Assembly (NCBI GenBank): GCA_017431465.1
Contig: JAFRLA010000005.1
Location: 1-45,577, forward strand
DNA: 45,577 nucleotides
Reading direction: 5' to 3'
From: Candidatus Saccharimonadota bacterium
GTDB taxonomy: Bacteria; Patescibacteriota; Saccharimonadia; Saccharimonadales; Saccharimonadaceae
Part shown: positions 1-7,196 of the stretch, one piece after another
Position numbering within the stretch: the stretch's first letter is position 1
Layout of the letters: every line of letters begins with the position of its first letter
Notes under the pieces: generated by a model
Database searches by the model: none
What the model saw: only the letters and a program-made list of their open reading frames with translations
What the model was told of the DNA's origin: nothing
Made by a program: the position numbers and the translations under genes

Positions 1-330
1 TGGGATTTTCCACTCGTCCCAGATTTTAATTCCACGGTCCTGGAGCCAAGAAACCTCGTTACTCTGTACCTGAAAAATCCACAAAATCTCGAGTACGGCG
101 CTCTTAAACGCTACTTTTTTAGAGGTCAGAATCGGAAATTCCTCAGATAGGTCAAACTGTAAGACTTGGTGTGGCAGACGAATCGTCTTTACGCCATCTT
201 GAGCAATATGATCCGGCATCGCCGAGTTGTCCGTCCCTTTAGTCGATTTACCACTGTAATTCTGAATCTTCTGTCCGTGGTCGAGTATTCGCCGACAGAG
301 GTCAATATATTGGTCATCAAATTTGCTCAT
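1..330 (-). CDS. thyA: Thymidylate synthase, N-terminal part (cut by window edge)
   Basis: Thymidylate synthase makes dTMP from dUMP using methylene-tetrahydrofolate in the cytoplasm. The minus-strand frame is open from an ATG at 330 to the window edge (110 codons). It encodes a typical ThyA N-terminus, with Y-x-D-L-C-x-x-I-L near the start, a stretch around LPHQVLQFDLSEEFPILTSK and the E-I-L-W-I-F helix. The catalytic Cys region lies outside the window. A strong SD (AAGGAGG) sits 2-3 nt upstream of the ATG and a TATAAT at 347-352 implies a leader of only about 10 nt. The preceding minus-strand gene is an HD nucleotidase, and a dCMP deaminase that could supply dUMP is encoded at 31532-32062. 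The family call is secure; completeness cannot be judged. Confidence 0.9.
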   Translation of the reverse strand, partial: MSKFDDQYIDLCRRILDHGQKIQNYSGKSTKGTDNSAMPDHIAQDGVKTIRLPHQVLQFDLSEEFPILTSKKVAFKSAVLEILWIFQVQSNEVSWLQDRGIKIWDEWKIP

Positions 331-346
331 ATTCCTCCTTTGTTCA

Positions 347-352
347 ATTATA
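347..352 (-). promoter_or_regulatory. -10 box of the thyA promoter
   Basis: On the minus strand TATAAT lies 16 nt before the thyA ATG, with TTGTGG about 18 nt further upstream as a weak -35. The predicted leader contains little besides the SD. The promoter abuts the terminator of the upstream HD gene. Confidence 0.55.
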
Positions 353-371
353 CCACGACCAGACGCCGAAC

Positions 372-401
372 CACAAAAATCCCGGCCTTAAACGACCGGG
401 G
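372..401 (-). terminator. Intrinsic terminator of the HD-domain gene
   Basis: Read on the minus strand, CCCGGTC-GTTTAA-GGCCGGG (one G-T wobble) forms a 7-bp stem followed by ATTTTTG. The hairpin includes the stop codon of the HD-domain gene and lies directly upstream of the thyA promoter. Confidence 0.65.
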
Positions 402-1158
402 TTTTGTTTAATTCGAGAGGGTGATTTTGACGTTGCCAAAACGTCCACCAGGGAAACCATTTCCCGCGGACGTCAGTTACTGCTGAATCTAAAACTGCGA
501 TAAACGGCAGAGTTATCTCCGGGGCAAATTGGTCACACACGATAGCCTTGAAATGACAAGCCCAGACATCGGTCGCGTTGTACGTCCCGATAGTTGCTCC
601 AAACGCCAGATCTCGGCTAGACGGCGGATTTTTCAGACGAACATCGCCGTAAAGCCCGCGCAGCTCATAGTTTAGGAGCTGCAAAATCGCCTCTAGCTTG
701 TCTGCTATGTAAAGCGCTTGACCGCGAGGAGTCGATTTCTCTTGGAATTCCAGATAATACTGATACGTATCTTCCCAGGTCTCCTCTGGCTGAGTGTAGA
801 GCCATTCTAAGAAAGTTACCTGTTCGATATCTTCCTTCTGGGCATGAGCCGGATTACCATCATCCGCGATGTCGCCGATGTAAATCTCGCCAATATCGTG
901 AAGCTGGGCCAACTTAATCGCAGTTTCCACGTCCGGAAAAAGCTCCGGAAACCACGCCGCCATGTCAGAGACCAGCCTCGCTACACCAGCCGAATGTTCC
1001 AAATCTGATTCAAAACGGTTCAGAAAATCCTCTTCGGTCGGCTCGGGGTAGACTTTGCACAAGTAGTAGCCGGCTCTTGCGATGTCGGCTTCTCTTTTAA
1101 ACATCCGATAAGATATCCATATTTTGTCAAACTCGTCAAATTCCTGAGTTTTAGTCAT
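388..1158 (-). CDS. HD-domain phosphohydrolase, YfbR/5'-deoxynucleotidase-like
   Basis: A predicted metal-dependent HD phosphohydrolase of 256 residues. Visible ligands are His55 (EHS), the His87-Asp88 pair in QLHDIGEIYIGD, and Asp153 in YIADKLEA. This arrangement is that of the YfbR-like 5'-deoxynucleotidases, which release nucleosides from dNMPs; the exact substrate here is inferred. I chose the ATG at 1158 because GGAGGTGA stands at ideal distance upstream; a longer frame would begin at 1221 and place that SD inside the gene. The next gene on the strand is thyA, consistent with a role in pyrimidine deoxynucleotide balance. The C-terminal ~90 residues show no recognisable motif. Confidence 0.72.
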   Translation of the reverse strand: MTKTQEFDEFDKIWISYRMFKREADIARAGYYLCKVYPEPTEEDFLNRFESDLEHSAGVARLVSDMAAWFPELFPDVETAIKLAQLHDIGEIYIGDIADDGNPAHAQKEDIEQVTFLEWLYTQPEETWEDTYQYYLEFQEKSTPRGQALYIADKLEAILQLLNYELRGLYGDVRLKNPPSSRDLAFGATIGTYNATDVWACHFKAIVCDQFAPEITLPFIAVLDSAVTDVRGKWFPWWTFWQRQNHPLELNKTPVV

Positions 1159-1229
1159 AAAAATCACCTCCAAACGTGCTACTCCCACTCGAATCTGCTC
1201 TAATTTTATCATAAAATCCAAAAAAAGTC

Positions 1230-1258
1230 TTTACTTTCCGACCGTTAAGTGCTAAAAT
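1230..1258 (+). promoter_or_regulatory. Promoter of secE-nusG
   Basis: TTTACT (1230-1235), a 17-nt spacer and TGC-TAAAAT (extended -10, 1253-1258). The predicted transcript starts near 1265 and carries an SD (AAGGAG) before the secE ATG at 1307. Confidence 0.6.
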
Positions 1259-1306
1259 AAACTTGACAATCTCGTAAGAGATTATTTTTTATAGGGAAGG
1301 AGTAAG

Positions 1307-1654
1307 ATGGCTGTAACGAAAATTAAAGCCTCTACGACGCCGACTAAGGACAAGGCGCCGAAGGACACGAAAAGAGCCAAAAAAGCCCTGAAACGGGCTG
1401 AAAAAGCCAAAAAACGGGCAAATAAAAAGCCAATGCCGAAGCCTCTGCGCGTTATTACTGCGCCGTTTCGAGGGATTGGTCGCTATTTAAAAAATTCATG
1501 GATCGAACTCCGTCAGGTTCGCTGGCCAAATCGCAAAGCCACCTGGAAAATGGTGCTCGCGGTCTTTGTTTACACAGCCCTTTTAATCACGGTTATTACT
1601 CTTCTCGATGTGTTCTTCACATGGATATTTAACTTAATCTTAGGGAAAGGATAA
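1307..1654 (+). CDS. secE: Preprotein translocase subunit SecE
   Basis: SecE clamps the SecY channel of the general secretory translocon in the cytoplasmic membrane. The 115-residue protein has the conserved amphipathic region (W-I-E-L-R-Q-V-R-W-P-N-R) followed by one transmembrane helix at about residues 82-110, as in single-span bacterial SecE. The first ~45 residues form an unusual Lys/Ala/Pro-rich extension. An AAGGAG SD precedes the ATG. The position directly upstream of nusG is the standard secE-nusG arrangement, with 3 nt between the genes, indicating one transcript. The partner ATPase SecA is encoded at 25062-27797 and signal peptidase I at 6294-6935. Confidence 0.93.
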   Translation: MAVTKIKASTTPTKDKAPKDTKRAKKALKRAEKAKKRANKKPMPKPLRVITAPFRGIGRYLKNSWIELRQVRWPNRKATWKMVLAVFVYTALLITVITLLDVFFTWIFNLILGKG

Positions 1655-1657
1655 AAT

Positions 1658-2203
1658 ATGGCAGTTAACAGATATGATGACACTCGCGCCTGGTATGCAA
1701 TTTCGACCTACTCTGGCTACGAAGACAAAGTTGCAGATTCGATCAATCAGCGTGTTGATGGCGCAGAAATGAAAGGTAAAATCTTTGGCGCGCTCGTTCC
1801 GAAGGAGAAACAGATTGAAATTCGAAACGGCAAACGCAAAGTTATCGACAAGAAAATCTTCCAGGGCTACGTCTTGGTCGATATGAAACTCTCTGATGAG
1901 ACCTGGTACATTGTTCGCAACACCCCTGGCGTAACCGGCTTCATCGGTACCGGTACCCAGCCGACCCCTGTTTCCGAAAAAGAAATCCAGAAGATTAAGA
2001 AGCGCATGGGTGTTGAGGATCCAAAATTCTCGATCAATTACGCCATCGGCGAAGTCGTCTCTATTACCGACGGTCCATTCAAGGGCTTCGATGGCTCAAT
2101 TTCCGAGGTCGACAGCGTTAAAGGCAAGCTTAAAGTCATGGTTTCGATGTTCGGCCGCGAGACACCAGTCGAACTCGACGCTTTACAAGTCAAGAAAATT
2201 TAG
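1658..2203 (+). CDS. nusG: Transcription termination/antitermination factor NusG
   Basis: NusG binds RNA polymerase and affects pausing, Rho-dependent termination and transcription-translation coupling. The 181-residue protein has the NGN domain (WYAISTYSGYEDKV near the start; later the FQGYVLV and VRNTPGVTGFIG segments) and a C-terminal KOW domain with V-x-I-x-D-G-P-F-K-G-F. Length and both domains are normal. A weak purine-rich SD (AAAGGA) precedes the ATG. It follows secE by 3 nt and is followed by a separate promoter for rplK. Confidence 0.95.
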   Translation: MAVNRYDDTRAWYAISTYSGYEDKVADSINQRVDGAEMKGKIFGALVPKEKQIEIRNGKRKVIDKKIFQGYVLVDMKLSDETWYIVRNTPGVTGFIGTGTQPTPVSEKEIQKIKKRMGVEDPKFSINYAIGEVVSITDGPFKGFDGSISEVDSVKGKLKVMVSMFGRETPVELDALQVKKI

Positions 2204-2210
2204 GTATAAT
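2182..2210 (+). promoter_or_regulatory. Promoter of rplK, inside the 3' end of nusG
   Basis: TTTACA (2182-2187), 17-nt spacer, TATAAT (2205-2210). The -35 lies inside the last codons of nusG, so rplK can be expressed independently of secE-nusG. An AAGGAG SD stands before the rplK ATG. Confidence 0.7.
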
Positions 2211-2245
2211 ATAAGAGTTACGCGCTCTGGAAGGAGTAAAATATT

Positions 2246-2677
2246 ATGGCAGAAGCAAAAAAATGTATTGGAAATCTTAAACTTCGCATCCCTGGCGGAA
2301 AAGCGACCGCTGGGCCTCCGGTAGGTTCTACCCTTGGTCAATGGGGTCTAAATATGATGGATTTCATTAACCCATTCAACGATGCGACTAAGGAATATCA
2401 GGGTAAGGACGTTATCGTCCACATCGCGGTTTACGAAGATCGCACCTTCGACTGGAAGTGCCTTGGCCGCCCAGTTGATGACCTGATTCGCGAAGAAATC
2501 GGTCTCCAGAAGGGTTCTGGTAAGCCAAATCTCGACAAAGTCGGCAAAATTACCCGTGCTCAGCTCGAGAAAATCGCCGAAATTAAAAAAGATCAGCTGA
2601 ATGCTATCGACCTAGACGGCGCCGTTAAAATCGTCGCTGGTACCGCCCGCTCGATGGGCGTCGAAGTCGAGGGCTAA
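2246..2677 (+). CDS. rplK: 50S ribosomal protein L11
   Basis: L11 forms the base of the ribosomal stalk and binds the GTPase-associated region of 23S rRNA. The 143-residue protein has the proline-rich N-terminal signature (LRIPGGKATAGPPVGSTLGQ) and the C-terminal RNA-binding domain ending in K-I-V-A-G-T-A-R-S-M-G-V. Length is normal. SD AAGGAG is placed 8-10 nt upstream. The usual partner rplA (L1) does not follow; a dihydrouridine synthase gene begins 4 nt after the stop codon. Confidence 0.96.
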   Translation: MAEAKKCIGNLKLRIPGGKATAGPPVGSTLGQWGLNMMDFINPFNDATKEYQGKDVIVHIAVYEDRTFDWKCLGRPVDDLIREEIGLQKGSGKPNLDKVGKITRAQLEKIAEIKKDQLNAIDLDGAVKIVAGTARSMGVEVEG

Positions 2678-2681
2678 TAAA

Positions 2682-3665
2682 ATGCCCAAAGATGCTCTGG
2701 TGACTAACTTTTGGAAAGAGTTGCCGGAGCATTTTTCTGTTCTCGCGCCGATGGAAGGCGTGACTGATATTGTTTTTCGAAGGGTCGTAGCTAAAGCTGG
2801 CCGCCCAGATGTCTTTTTTACAGAGTTCACCAATGTCTCTAGTTTTGCCTCTGAAAAAGGACGGCATGACGCTTTAGAACGCTTAGAGACTTTACCTGAA
2901 GAAAAGCCAATTGTCGCACAGATTTGGGGCAAAAACCCTGAACATTTCGCCGAATTAGCTGGCGCACTCTCCAAAATGGGCTTTTCCGGACTTGATATTA
3001 ACATGGGCTGTCCAGATCGCCATGTCAACAAAGCTGGCGGCGGCGCGGCGATGATTAAGACCCCTGAGCTAGCCGTAGAATGTATCCGCGCCGCTAAAGA
3101 GGCCACGAATCTCCCTGTTTCGGTCAAAACCAGGCTCGGGTTTACCTATATCGAAGAATTTCACGACTGGCTCCGACTCCTCTTAGAACAAGACCTTGCC
3201 GCCCTGACCGTTCATCTCCGGACCCGTAAAGAAATGAGCAAAGTCGGCGCCCACTTTGAGCTAATCCCTGAAATCCTAGAACTCAGAAACGAAATCGCGC
3301 CGGATACAAAACTGATTATCAATGGCGACATTGAAGACCTAAAACAGGCACGCGAGCTCTGGAAAAAGTACCCCGAAATCGATGGTATTATGATCGGCCG
3401 CGGCGTGTTTAAGAACCCCTATTGTTTTACCGATCACGAACCGACAAGAGAGGAATTAACTGATCTGTTTCTGTATCATCTCGATCTTTACGACGCCCGC
3501 GCAAAAGAACTCAAGAAACGAGGCTCGCGCTATCCGTTTGAGCCCCTAAAACACTTCTATAAGGTCTATTTCAGCGGTTTCCCCGGCGCCTCCGAGCTCC
3601 GCACGAAACTCATGGAGGCCAAAACCACCGAAGAACTTCGCGAAATCATCAAATCCGCCCAATAA
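2682..3665 (+). CDS. dus: tRNA-dihydrouridine synthase
   Basis: Dus enzymes reduce uridine to dihydrouridine in tRNA D-loops with FMN and NADPH. The 327-residue protein has the N-terminal LAPMEGVTD motif, the catalytic Cys110 in D-I-N-M-G-C-P, the following K-A-G-G-G-A-A-M segment, the H-L-R-T-R segment and the FMN-phosphate-binding region ING-D-I ... M-I-G-R-G. It starts 4 nt after rplK with no clear SD, so translation is probably coupled. Which Dus subgroup (A, B or C) it belongs to cannot be decided by eye. The linkage to rplK in place of rplA is unusual. Confidence 0.9.
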   Translation: MPKDALVTNFWKELPEHFSVLAPMEGVTDIVFRRVVAKAGRPDVFFTEFTNVSSFASEKGRHDALERLETLPEEKPIVAQIWGKNPEHFAELAGALSKMGFSGLDINMGCPDRHVNKAGGGAAMIKTPELAVECIRAAKEATNLPVSVKTRLGFTYIEEFHDWLRLLLEQDLAALTVHLRTRKEMSKVGAHFELIPEILELRNEIAPDTKLIINGDIEDLKQARELWKKYPEIDGIMIGRGVFKNPYCFTDHEPTREELTDLFLYHLDLYDARAKELKKRGSRYPFEPLKHFYKVYFSGFPGASELRTKLMEAKTTEELREIIKSAQ

Positions 3666-3689
3666 ATGCAGTGTCACTCACGCTATATC

Positions 3690-3745
3690 ACAAAACGCTA
3701 AAAAAGTCAATACTGTTTACGCTTAATAGTCGTGGAGCGTTTTGT
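3690..3745. repeat. 10-bp inverted repeat upstream of prfA
   Basis: ACAAAACGCT at 3690-3699 is repeated inverted as AGCGTTTTGT at 3736-3745, immediately before the prfA -10. It could be a weak terminator hairpin for dus with a long loop or an operator. No function is assigned. Confidence 0.4.
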
Positions 3746-3746
3746 A

Positions 3747-3755
3747 TGGTATAAT
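3747..3755 (+). promoter_or_regulatory. Extended -10 of the leaderless prfA promoter
   Basis: TGG-TATAAT ends 6 nt before the ATG at 3762, so transcription should begin at or beside the start codon. No SD is present. Confidence 0.65.
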
Positions 3756-3761
3756 TTTATT

Positions 3762-4808
3762 ATGGATTTAGACAAATTCAAAGCAGAAAGAGATGAGATC
3801 ATGGCATTTTTGGCGAAGCCAGAGGCTTTTTCTAGCCCTGATTTTGCTGCAAAATCGCGCCGGCTTTCGGAGTTAAATGAGATCATCGAAACTGCGGACA
3901 ATTTGGCTAAAATGCAAAGCGATTTAGACGAAGCGAAGGCACTGTCGAGCGATCCAGAGCTCGGTGAGCTCGCGAAGGCGGATGTAGAGAAGCTGACCGC
4001 GGACATTACGAAAGCCGAAGAAAAACTAGAAGAAATGCTGATTCCGCGCGACCCAAACGATGATAAGCCGGCGATAGTAGAAATTCGTGCCGGTGCGGGT
4101 GGCGATGAAGCCTCGCTGTTCGCGGGTGAACTTTATCGGATGTACCTGCACTTTGCGGAAACACACGGCATGAAAACTGAGCTAATTTCGCAGAATGAAA
4201 ATGAAGCCGGAGGAATGAAAGAGGTGATTTTCCGAGTTTCTGGCGAGCGGCCGTATGGCTGGCTAAAGTTCGAGGGCGGCGTTCATCGCGTCCAGAGGGT
4301 GCCGGTGACCGAAAGCCAGGGGCGAATTCATACCTCGACCGTTACCGTAGCAGTTCTCCCAGAGGCGGAAGAAAGCGAAATCGAGATTAAGCCGGAAGAC
4401 TTAAGGATCGATATTTATCGTTCGGGCGGACACGGCGGTCAAGGGGTCAATACGACCGATTCTGCCGTTCGGATCACTCATCTTCCGACGGGAATTGTCG
4501 TAGCGATGCAAGATGAGCGCTCCCAGCAGCAGAACCGCGTTAAAGCGATGTCAATTTTGCGTTCGCGCTTGGCCGAGAAGAAGAAATTGGAGGATCAGGC
4601 GGCAGCATCTAGTGCCCGAAAATCGTTAATCGGTACCGGCGATCGCTCAGAGAAAATCCGAACTTACAATTTCCCACAAGATCGGATTACCGACCACCGC
4701 ATCCATTATTCCCGCTCTAATGTTTCGGCGGCAATGAATGGCGATATTGAAGATATAATCACGGAACTAATCAAGAGTGAGCGAGAACTTACTGCCGAAA
4801 GCGTATAA
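3762..4808 (+). CDS. prfA: Peptide chain release factor 1
   Basis: RF1 reads UAA and UAG stop codons and triggers peptide release. The 348-residue protein has the RF1-type codon-recognition tripeptide Pro-Val-Thr at about residues 181-183 (in [14 protein letters not shown]) and the catalytic GGQ at 225-227 ([10 protein letters not shown]). I chose 3762 because an in-frame start further upstream at 3732 would translate through the promoter, while TATAAT ends exactly 6 nt before 3762; the RF1 N-terminus also fits. No SD is seen, so the mRNA is probably leaderless. The gene for its modifying methyltransferase, prmC, overlaps its 3' end by 32 nt. Confidence 0.95.
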   Translation: MDLDKFKAERDEIMAFLAKPEAFSSPDFAAKSRRLSELNEIIETADNLAKMQSDLDEAKALSSDPELGELAKADVEKLTADITKAEEKLEEMLIPRDPNDDKPAIVEIRAGAGGDEASLFAGELYRMYLHFAETHGMKTELISQNENEAGGMKEVIFRVSGERPYGWLKFEGGVHRVQRVPVTESQGRIHTSTVTVAVLPEAEESEIEIKPEDLRIDIYRSGGHGGQGVNTTDSAVRITHLPTGIVVAMQDERSQQQNRVKAMSILRSRLAEKKKLEDQAAASSARKSLIGTGDRSEKIRTYNFPQDRITDHRIHYSRSNVSAAMNGDIEDIITELIKSERELTAESV

Positions 4809-5478
4809 AACTGGCTCTGCGAATTTTTATGGGCGAGATTTTATGGTTTCGCCAGATGTTTTGATCCCTAGACCAGAGACGGAACAATTAATAGATCTAG
4901 TTTTGTCGCTCTACGGAAAAGCCTATCTTCCAGGAGTGAAATCTTCGGAGCGGCGAATTCCGGAAAAACCAGTGATTTTTGATATTGGGACCGGCTCGGG
5001 ATGTATCGCGATAACTTTGAAACTGGAGATCCCTGGAGCGGAAGTTGTCGCACTAGACATTTCGCCCGAAGCCTTAAAAATCGCCCAGAAAAATGCGGAA
5101 AATCTAGGGGCGGAAGTTGAATTCTTTGAGTCAGATTTACTATCAGTGAAGGAAGATACAAGGAGCGACAACGAAATCGCAGTACCGAATCGGGCGATCG
5201 TAGTAGCGAATTTGCCGTATGTAGATCCAGATTGGGATTGGTTAGATAAAAAAGCGCTGAGCGTTGAACCAGGCCTGGCTCTCTATGCAAAAGATGGCGG
5301 ACTGGCTCTCTATGAGCGATTGTTTTATGAGCTGCCAAAGACAGTAGAATTTGTGATCATCGAGGCAGACCCTTGTCAACACGAAAAAATAGTAAAATTG
5401 GCGGAGCAATCAGGATTCGAACATGAAAAAACTGCCGGGTTCGCTATGCAATTTAGACGTCGAAAATTGGCTTACTAA
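4777..5478 (+). CDS. prmC: Release factor glutamine methyltransferase PrmC/HemK
   Basis: PrmC methylates the Gln of the GGQ motif in release factors. The 233-residue protein contains the [12 protein letters not shown] segment, the SAM-binding motif I ([12 protein letters not shown]) and the glutamine-binding motif, here A-N-L-P-Y-V instead of the usual NPPY. It is about 40-50 residues shorter than typical PrmC (about 277-290) because nearly all of the N-terminal helical domain is missing. The start is a GTG at 4777, inside prfA, so coupling with prfA translation is likely. The 3' end overlaps the convergent membrane-protein gene by 26 nt. Confidence 0.85.
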   Translation: MSENLLPKAYKTGSANFYGRDFMVSPDVLIPRPETEQLIDLVLSLYGKAYLPGVKSSERRIPEKPVIFDIGTGSGCIAITLKLEIPGAEVVALDISPEALKIAQKNAENLGAEVEFFESDLLSVKEDTRSDNEIAVPNRAIVVANLPYVDPDWDWLDKKALSVEPGLALYAKDGGLALYERLFYELPKTVEFVIIEADPCQHEKIVKLAEQSGFEHEKTAGFAMQFRRRKLAY

Positions 5479-6235
5479 AGAAGACGAAGATTATCGCGAT
5501 TACAAAAACGCTGAACAAAATCGGGGCGATCGTGTCGTCATAATGAAGTTTGCCATCATGCTTGATGATTGAGCGGTAAACGCGACCGAATACGAAGGCG
5601 AAAATAGTCAAAATGACAGAGATTTGCGGGATGACGATACCGGTATTCCAGAATGAATAAACTATCAGCCAGGAATGAGCCAACCAAGCAACTTCGGCAG
5701 AAATTAGACCACAAACAGCGGTGACGATCGGAAAGTCGTTGTCCTCACCTTGGACAAGAACGTGGCGAGCCCCGGCGTAACCAACGAAAAAAGCCTCGAT
5801 CGTGATGATTGACGAATCTAGGCTAGCCGAAAGCATAACAGCCGCGGTCGTGCCGAGAAATACTGCAACCAGAGACTGGAGCTCTGCAGCGGTTTCACTC
5901 GAACGCGGCTTCAATACAAGCAGCCAAAGGGTGTACAAAACGGCGGTCGCGATATGAACTGGCAGAATAGTCGTCCCGGCACAGTAGGCGATCAGGACGA
6001 AGCTGGCGCCGACGATTAAATCGACCAAACTGGACTTAATGTTTAGTAGCCAAAAACGTGGCCGAACGGCAAAAATCCGCCATTTAGAAATTAGAACTAA
6101 GATAATACCTAGGACCCAGCTACCAGAGACTGTAGTCAAGAAAATCGACCCCACGCCGAGCAGAATATTCAGAATAACATGAATGACAGTAGAAAGAACA
6201 TTCCGGGATTTTCGCACTAAAATATAATCTGCCAT
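5453..6235 (-). CDS. Polytopic membrane protein of unknown function
   Basis: I do not recognise the family. The 260-residue product is very hydrophobic, with about 7-8 predicted transmembrane segments; the charged N-terminus (ADYILVRKSRN) is probably cytosolic. One loop carries H-V-L-V-Q-G-E-D-N-D-F and a second carries K-H-D-G-K-L-H-Y-D-D. I chose ATG 6235: on the minus strand TGC-TATAAT ends 6 nt upstream, predicting a leaderless mRNA, whereas an upstream in-frame ATG would lie within the promoter. The 3' end overlaps prmC tail-to-tail by 26 nt, and its promoter is divergent from that of lepB. A transporter or channel is possible but not supported by any motif. Confidence 0.75.
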   Translation of the reverse strand: MADYILVRKSRNVLSTVIHVILNILLGVGSIFLTTVSGSWVLGIILVLISKWRIFAVRPRFWLLNIKSSLVDLIVGASFVLIAYCAGTTILPVHIATAVLYTLWLLVLKPRSSETAAELQSLVAVFLGTTAAVMLSASLDSSIITIEAFFVGYAGARHVLVQGEDNDFPIVTAVCGLISAEVAWLAHSWLIVYSFWNTGIVIPQISVILTIFAFVFGRVYRSIIKHDGKLHYDDTIAPILFSVFVIAIIFVFFSKPIFDV

Positions 6236-6241
6236 AAAAAT

Positions 6242-6250
6242 ATTATAGCA
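6242..6250 (-). promoter_or_regulatory. Extended -10 for the membrane protein gene (leaderless)
   Basis: On the minus strand TGC-TATAAT ends 6 nt before the ATG at 6235. It is only about 30 nt from the divergent lepB -10, so the two promoters share their upstream DNA. Confidence 0.6.
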
Positions 6251-6277
6251 AAAAAGATACATTTTTCATAATATTTA

Positions 6278-6286
6278 TGCTATAAT
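6278..6286 (+). promoter_or_regulatory. Extended -10 of the leaderless lepB promoter
   Basis: TGC-TATAAT ends 7 nt before the ATG at 6294. The last two bases of the -10 belong to another in-frame ATG (6285), which therefore cannot be the start of this transcript. Confidence 0.65.
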
Positions 6287-6293
6287 GAAAAAC

Positions 6294-6935
6294 ATGGATG
6301 TTAAACCGAGGTTTTTTCAGAAGCACCCGCTGCTAAAAGATGTTTTATCTCTGGCGCTTTTTGTAGTTTGCGTCGTAGCCGGCACTTTGGCGCTAAACGC
6401 CTTTGTTTTCCGCTCTTATAACGTAGTTGGAGTTTCGATGGAAAACACGCTCCACGGAAATGACCGCATTATTGTTAATCGCATTCCAGTTACGGCGGCG
6501 CATTTCATGGGTCAGGAATACGTCCCAGAGCGTGGCCAGGTCATCGTTTTTGCGAACGGTGAGGCAGACGGGCCTTTGACCTGTGAGGCTAAATCTGGAG
6601 TTTCGGACCAATACATCGTTAAGCGTGTAATTGCTTATCCAGGCGAACGCGTAACGGTCAAAGATGGCGTTTTGACGGTTTACAATGACGAAAACCCGAA
6701 TGGGTTCCAGCCTGACACTACGACTTATAAATCCGATACTGATGGCCCGAAGAAATATACCTCTGGCGAGGTCGACGTCATTGTCCCAGAAGGTGAGTTG
6801 TTTGTTTCCGGCGATAACCGCGAGGGAACGCACTCTTACGACTCTCGCAACGGCCTCGGAACTGTGCCATACTGCCGCGTAATCGGGCCGGTAGTCTTCC
6901 GCCTGTTCCCGTTCGACCAGATGCGGTTCTTCTAG
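6294..6935 (+). CDS. lepB: Signal peptidase I
   Basis: LepB cleaves signal peptides from secreted proteins at the outer face of the membrane. The 213-residue protein has an N-terminal transmembrane helix (about 16-37), the nucleophile Ser48 in VGVSMENTL, the general base Lys110 in YIVKRVIAYPGE, and the family box GDNREGTHSYDSR from about residue 173. The start is set at 6294 because the -10 TATAAT ends 7 nt before it and the earlier ATG at 6285 overlaps the -10. There is no SD. An intrinsic terminator follows the stop. Likely clients in this window are the cutinase-VWA protein and the DUF2207 protein. Confidence 0.94.
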   Translation: MDVKPRFFQKHPLLKDVLSLALFVVCVVAGTLALNAFVFRSYNVVGVSMENTLHGNDRIIVNRIPVTAAHFMGQEYVPERGQVIVFANGEADGPLTCEAKSGVSDQYIVKRVIAYPGERVTVKDGVLTVYNDENPNGFQPDTTTYKSDTDGPKKYTSGEVDVIVPEGELFVSGDNREGTHSYDSRNGLGTVPYCRVIGPVVFRLFPFDQMRFF

Positions 6936-6942
6936 AAACATC

Positions 6943-6972
6943 GCGCCGCTAGAAATAGCAGCGCAATTTTTT
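6943..6972 (+). terminator. Intrinsic terminator of lepB
   Basis: GCGCCGCT-AGAAAT-AGCAGCGC (8-bp stem with one mismatch) followed by AATTTTTT. Confidence 0.8.
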
Positions 6973-6981
6973 ATGTCCGTA

Positions 6982-6990
6982 TGCTATAAT
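6982..6990 (+). promoter_or_regulatory. Extended -10 of the tRNA-Val promoter
   Basis: TGC-TATAAT lies 14 nt before the mature 5' end of the tRNA, giving a short 5' leader for RNase P to remove. Confidence 0.6.
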
Positions 6991-7004
6991 CATATTAGAG
7001 CCAT

Positions 7005-7081
7005 GGTTCCTTAGCTCAGTTGGCTAGAGCGCACGATTCACATTCGTGAGGTCACAGGTTCGAATCCTGTAGGAACCACCA
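7005..7081 (+). tRNA. tRNA-Val (anticodon CAC)
   Basis: A 77-nt cloverleaf: acceptor GGTTCCT pairs with AGGAACC, D-arm with TTAGCTCAGTTGG, anticodon stem CACGA/TCGTG with loop TTCACAT (U33 present, anticodon CAC at 7039-7041), T-arm with GGTTCGAATCC, and an encoded 3' CCA. It reads GUG codons. A hairpin with T-rich arms follows at 7096-7124. Confidence 0.95.
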
Positions 7082-7095
7082 CGGTAGGAAGCGAG

Positions 7096-7124
7096 ACAAA
7101 AGAAAAACAAAGTTTTCCTTTTGT
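7096..7124. terminator. Hairpin after tRNA-Val, likely terminator
   Basis: ACAAAAGAAAAAC and GTTTTCCTTTTGT form a 13-bp stem with one mismatch around an AAA loop; the 3' arm is T-rich. A second 8-bp hairpin, CTTTTCGC-GAA-GCGAAAAG, stands at 7146-7164 before the next gene. Confidence 0.5.
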
Positions 7125-7196
7125 GAGCTGACGCCCCGTGGAAAGCTTTTCGCGAAGCGAAAAGATTACCAGTATTTAATTTAAAAGGAGATTTAT

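Noticed and set aside
166-411. Plus-strand open frame of 81 codons
   Set aside because: It lies antisense to thyA, has no SD, and the minus-strand frame encodes a clear ThyA N-terminus.
3732-3761. Upstream in-frame start for prfA
   Set aside because: The added codons span the TATAAT promoter element and do not resemble RF1.
7096-7164. Shared repeat family between the tRNA-Val downstream region and 34141-34190
   Set aside because: Both have a GAAGCGAG start and an A-rich/T-rich hairpin, but the similarity is short and the stems differ, so chance resemblance of terminators is enough.
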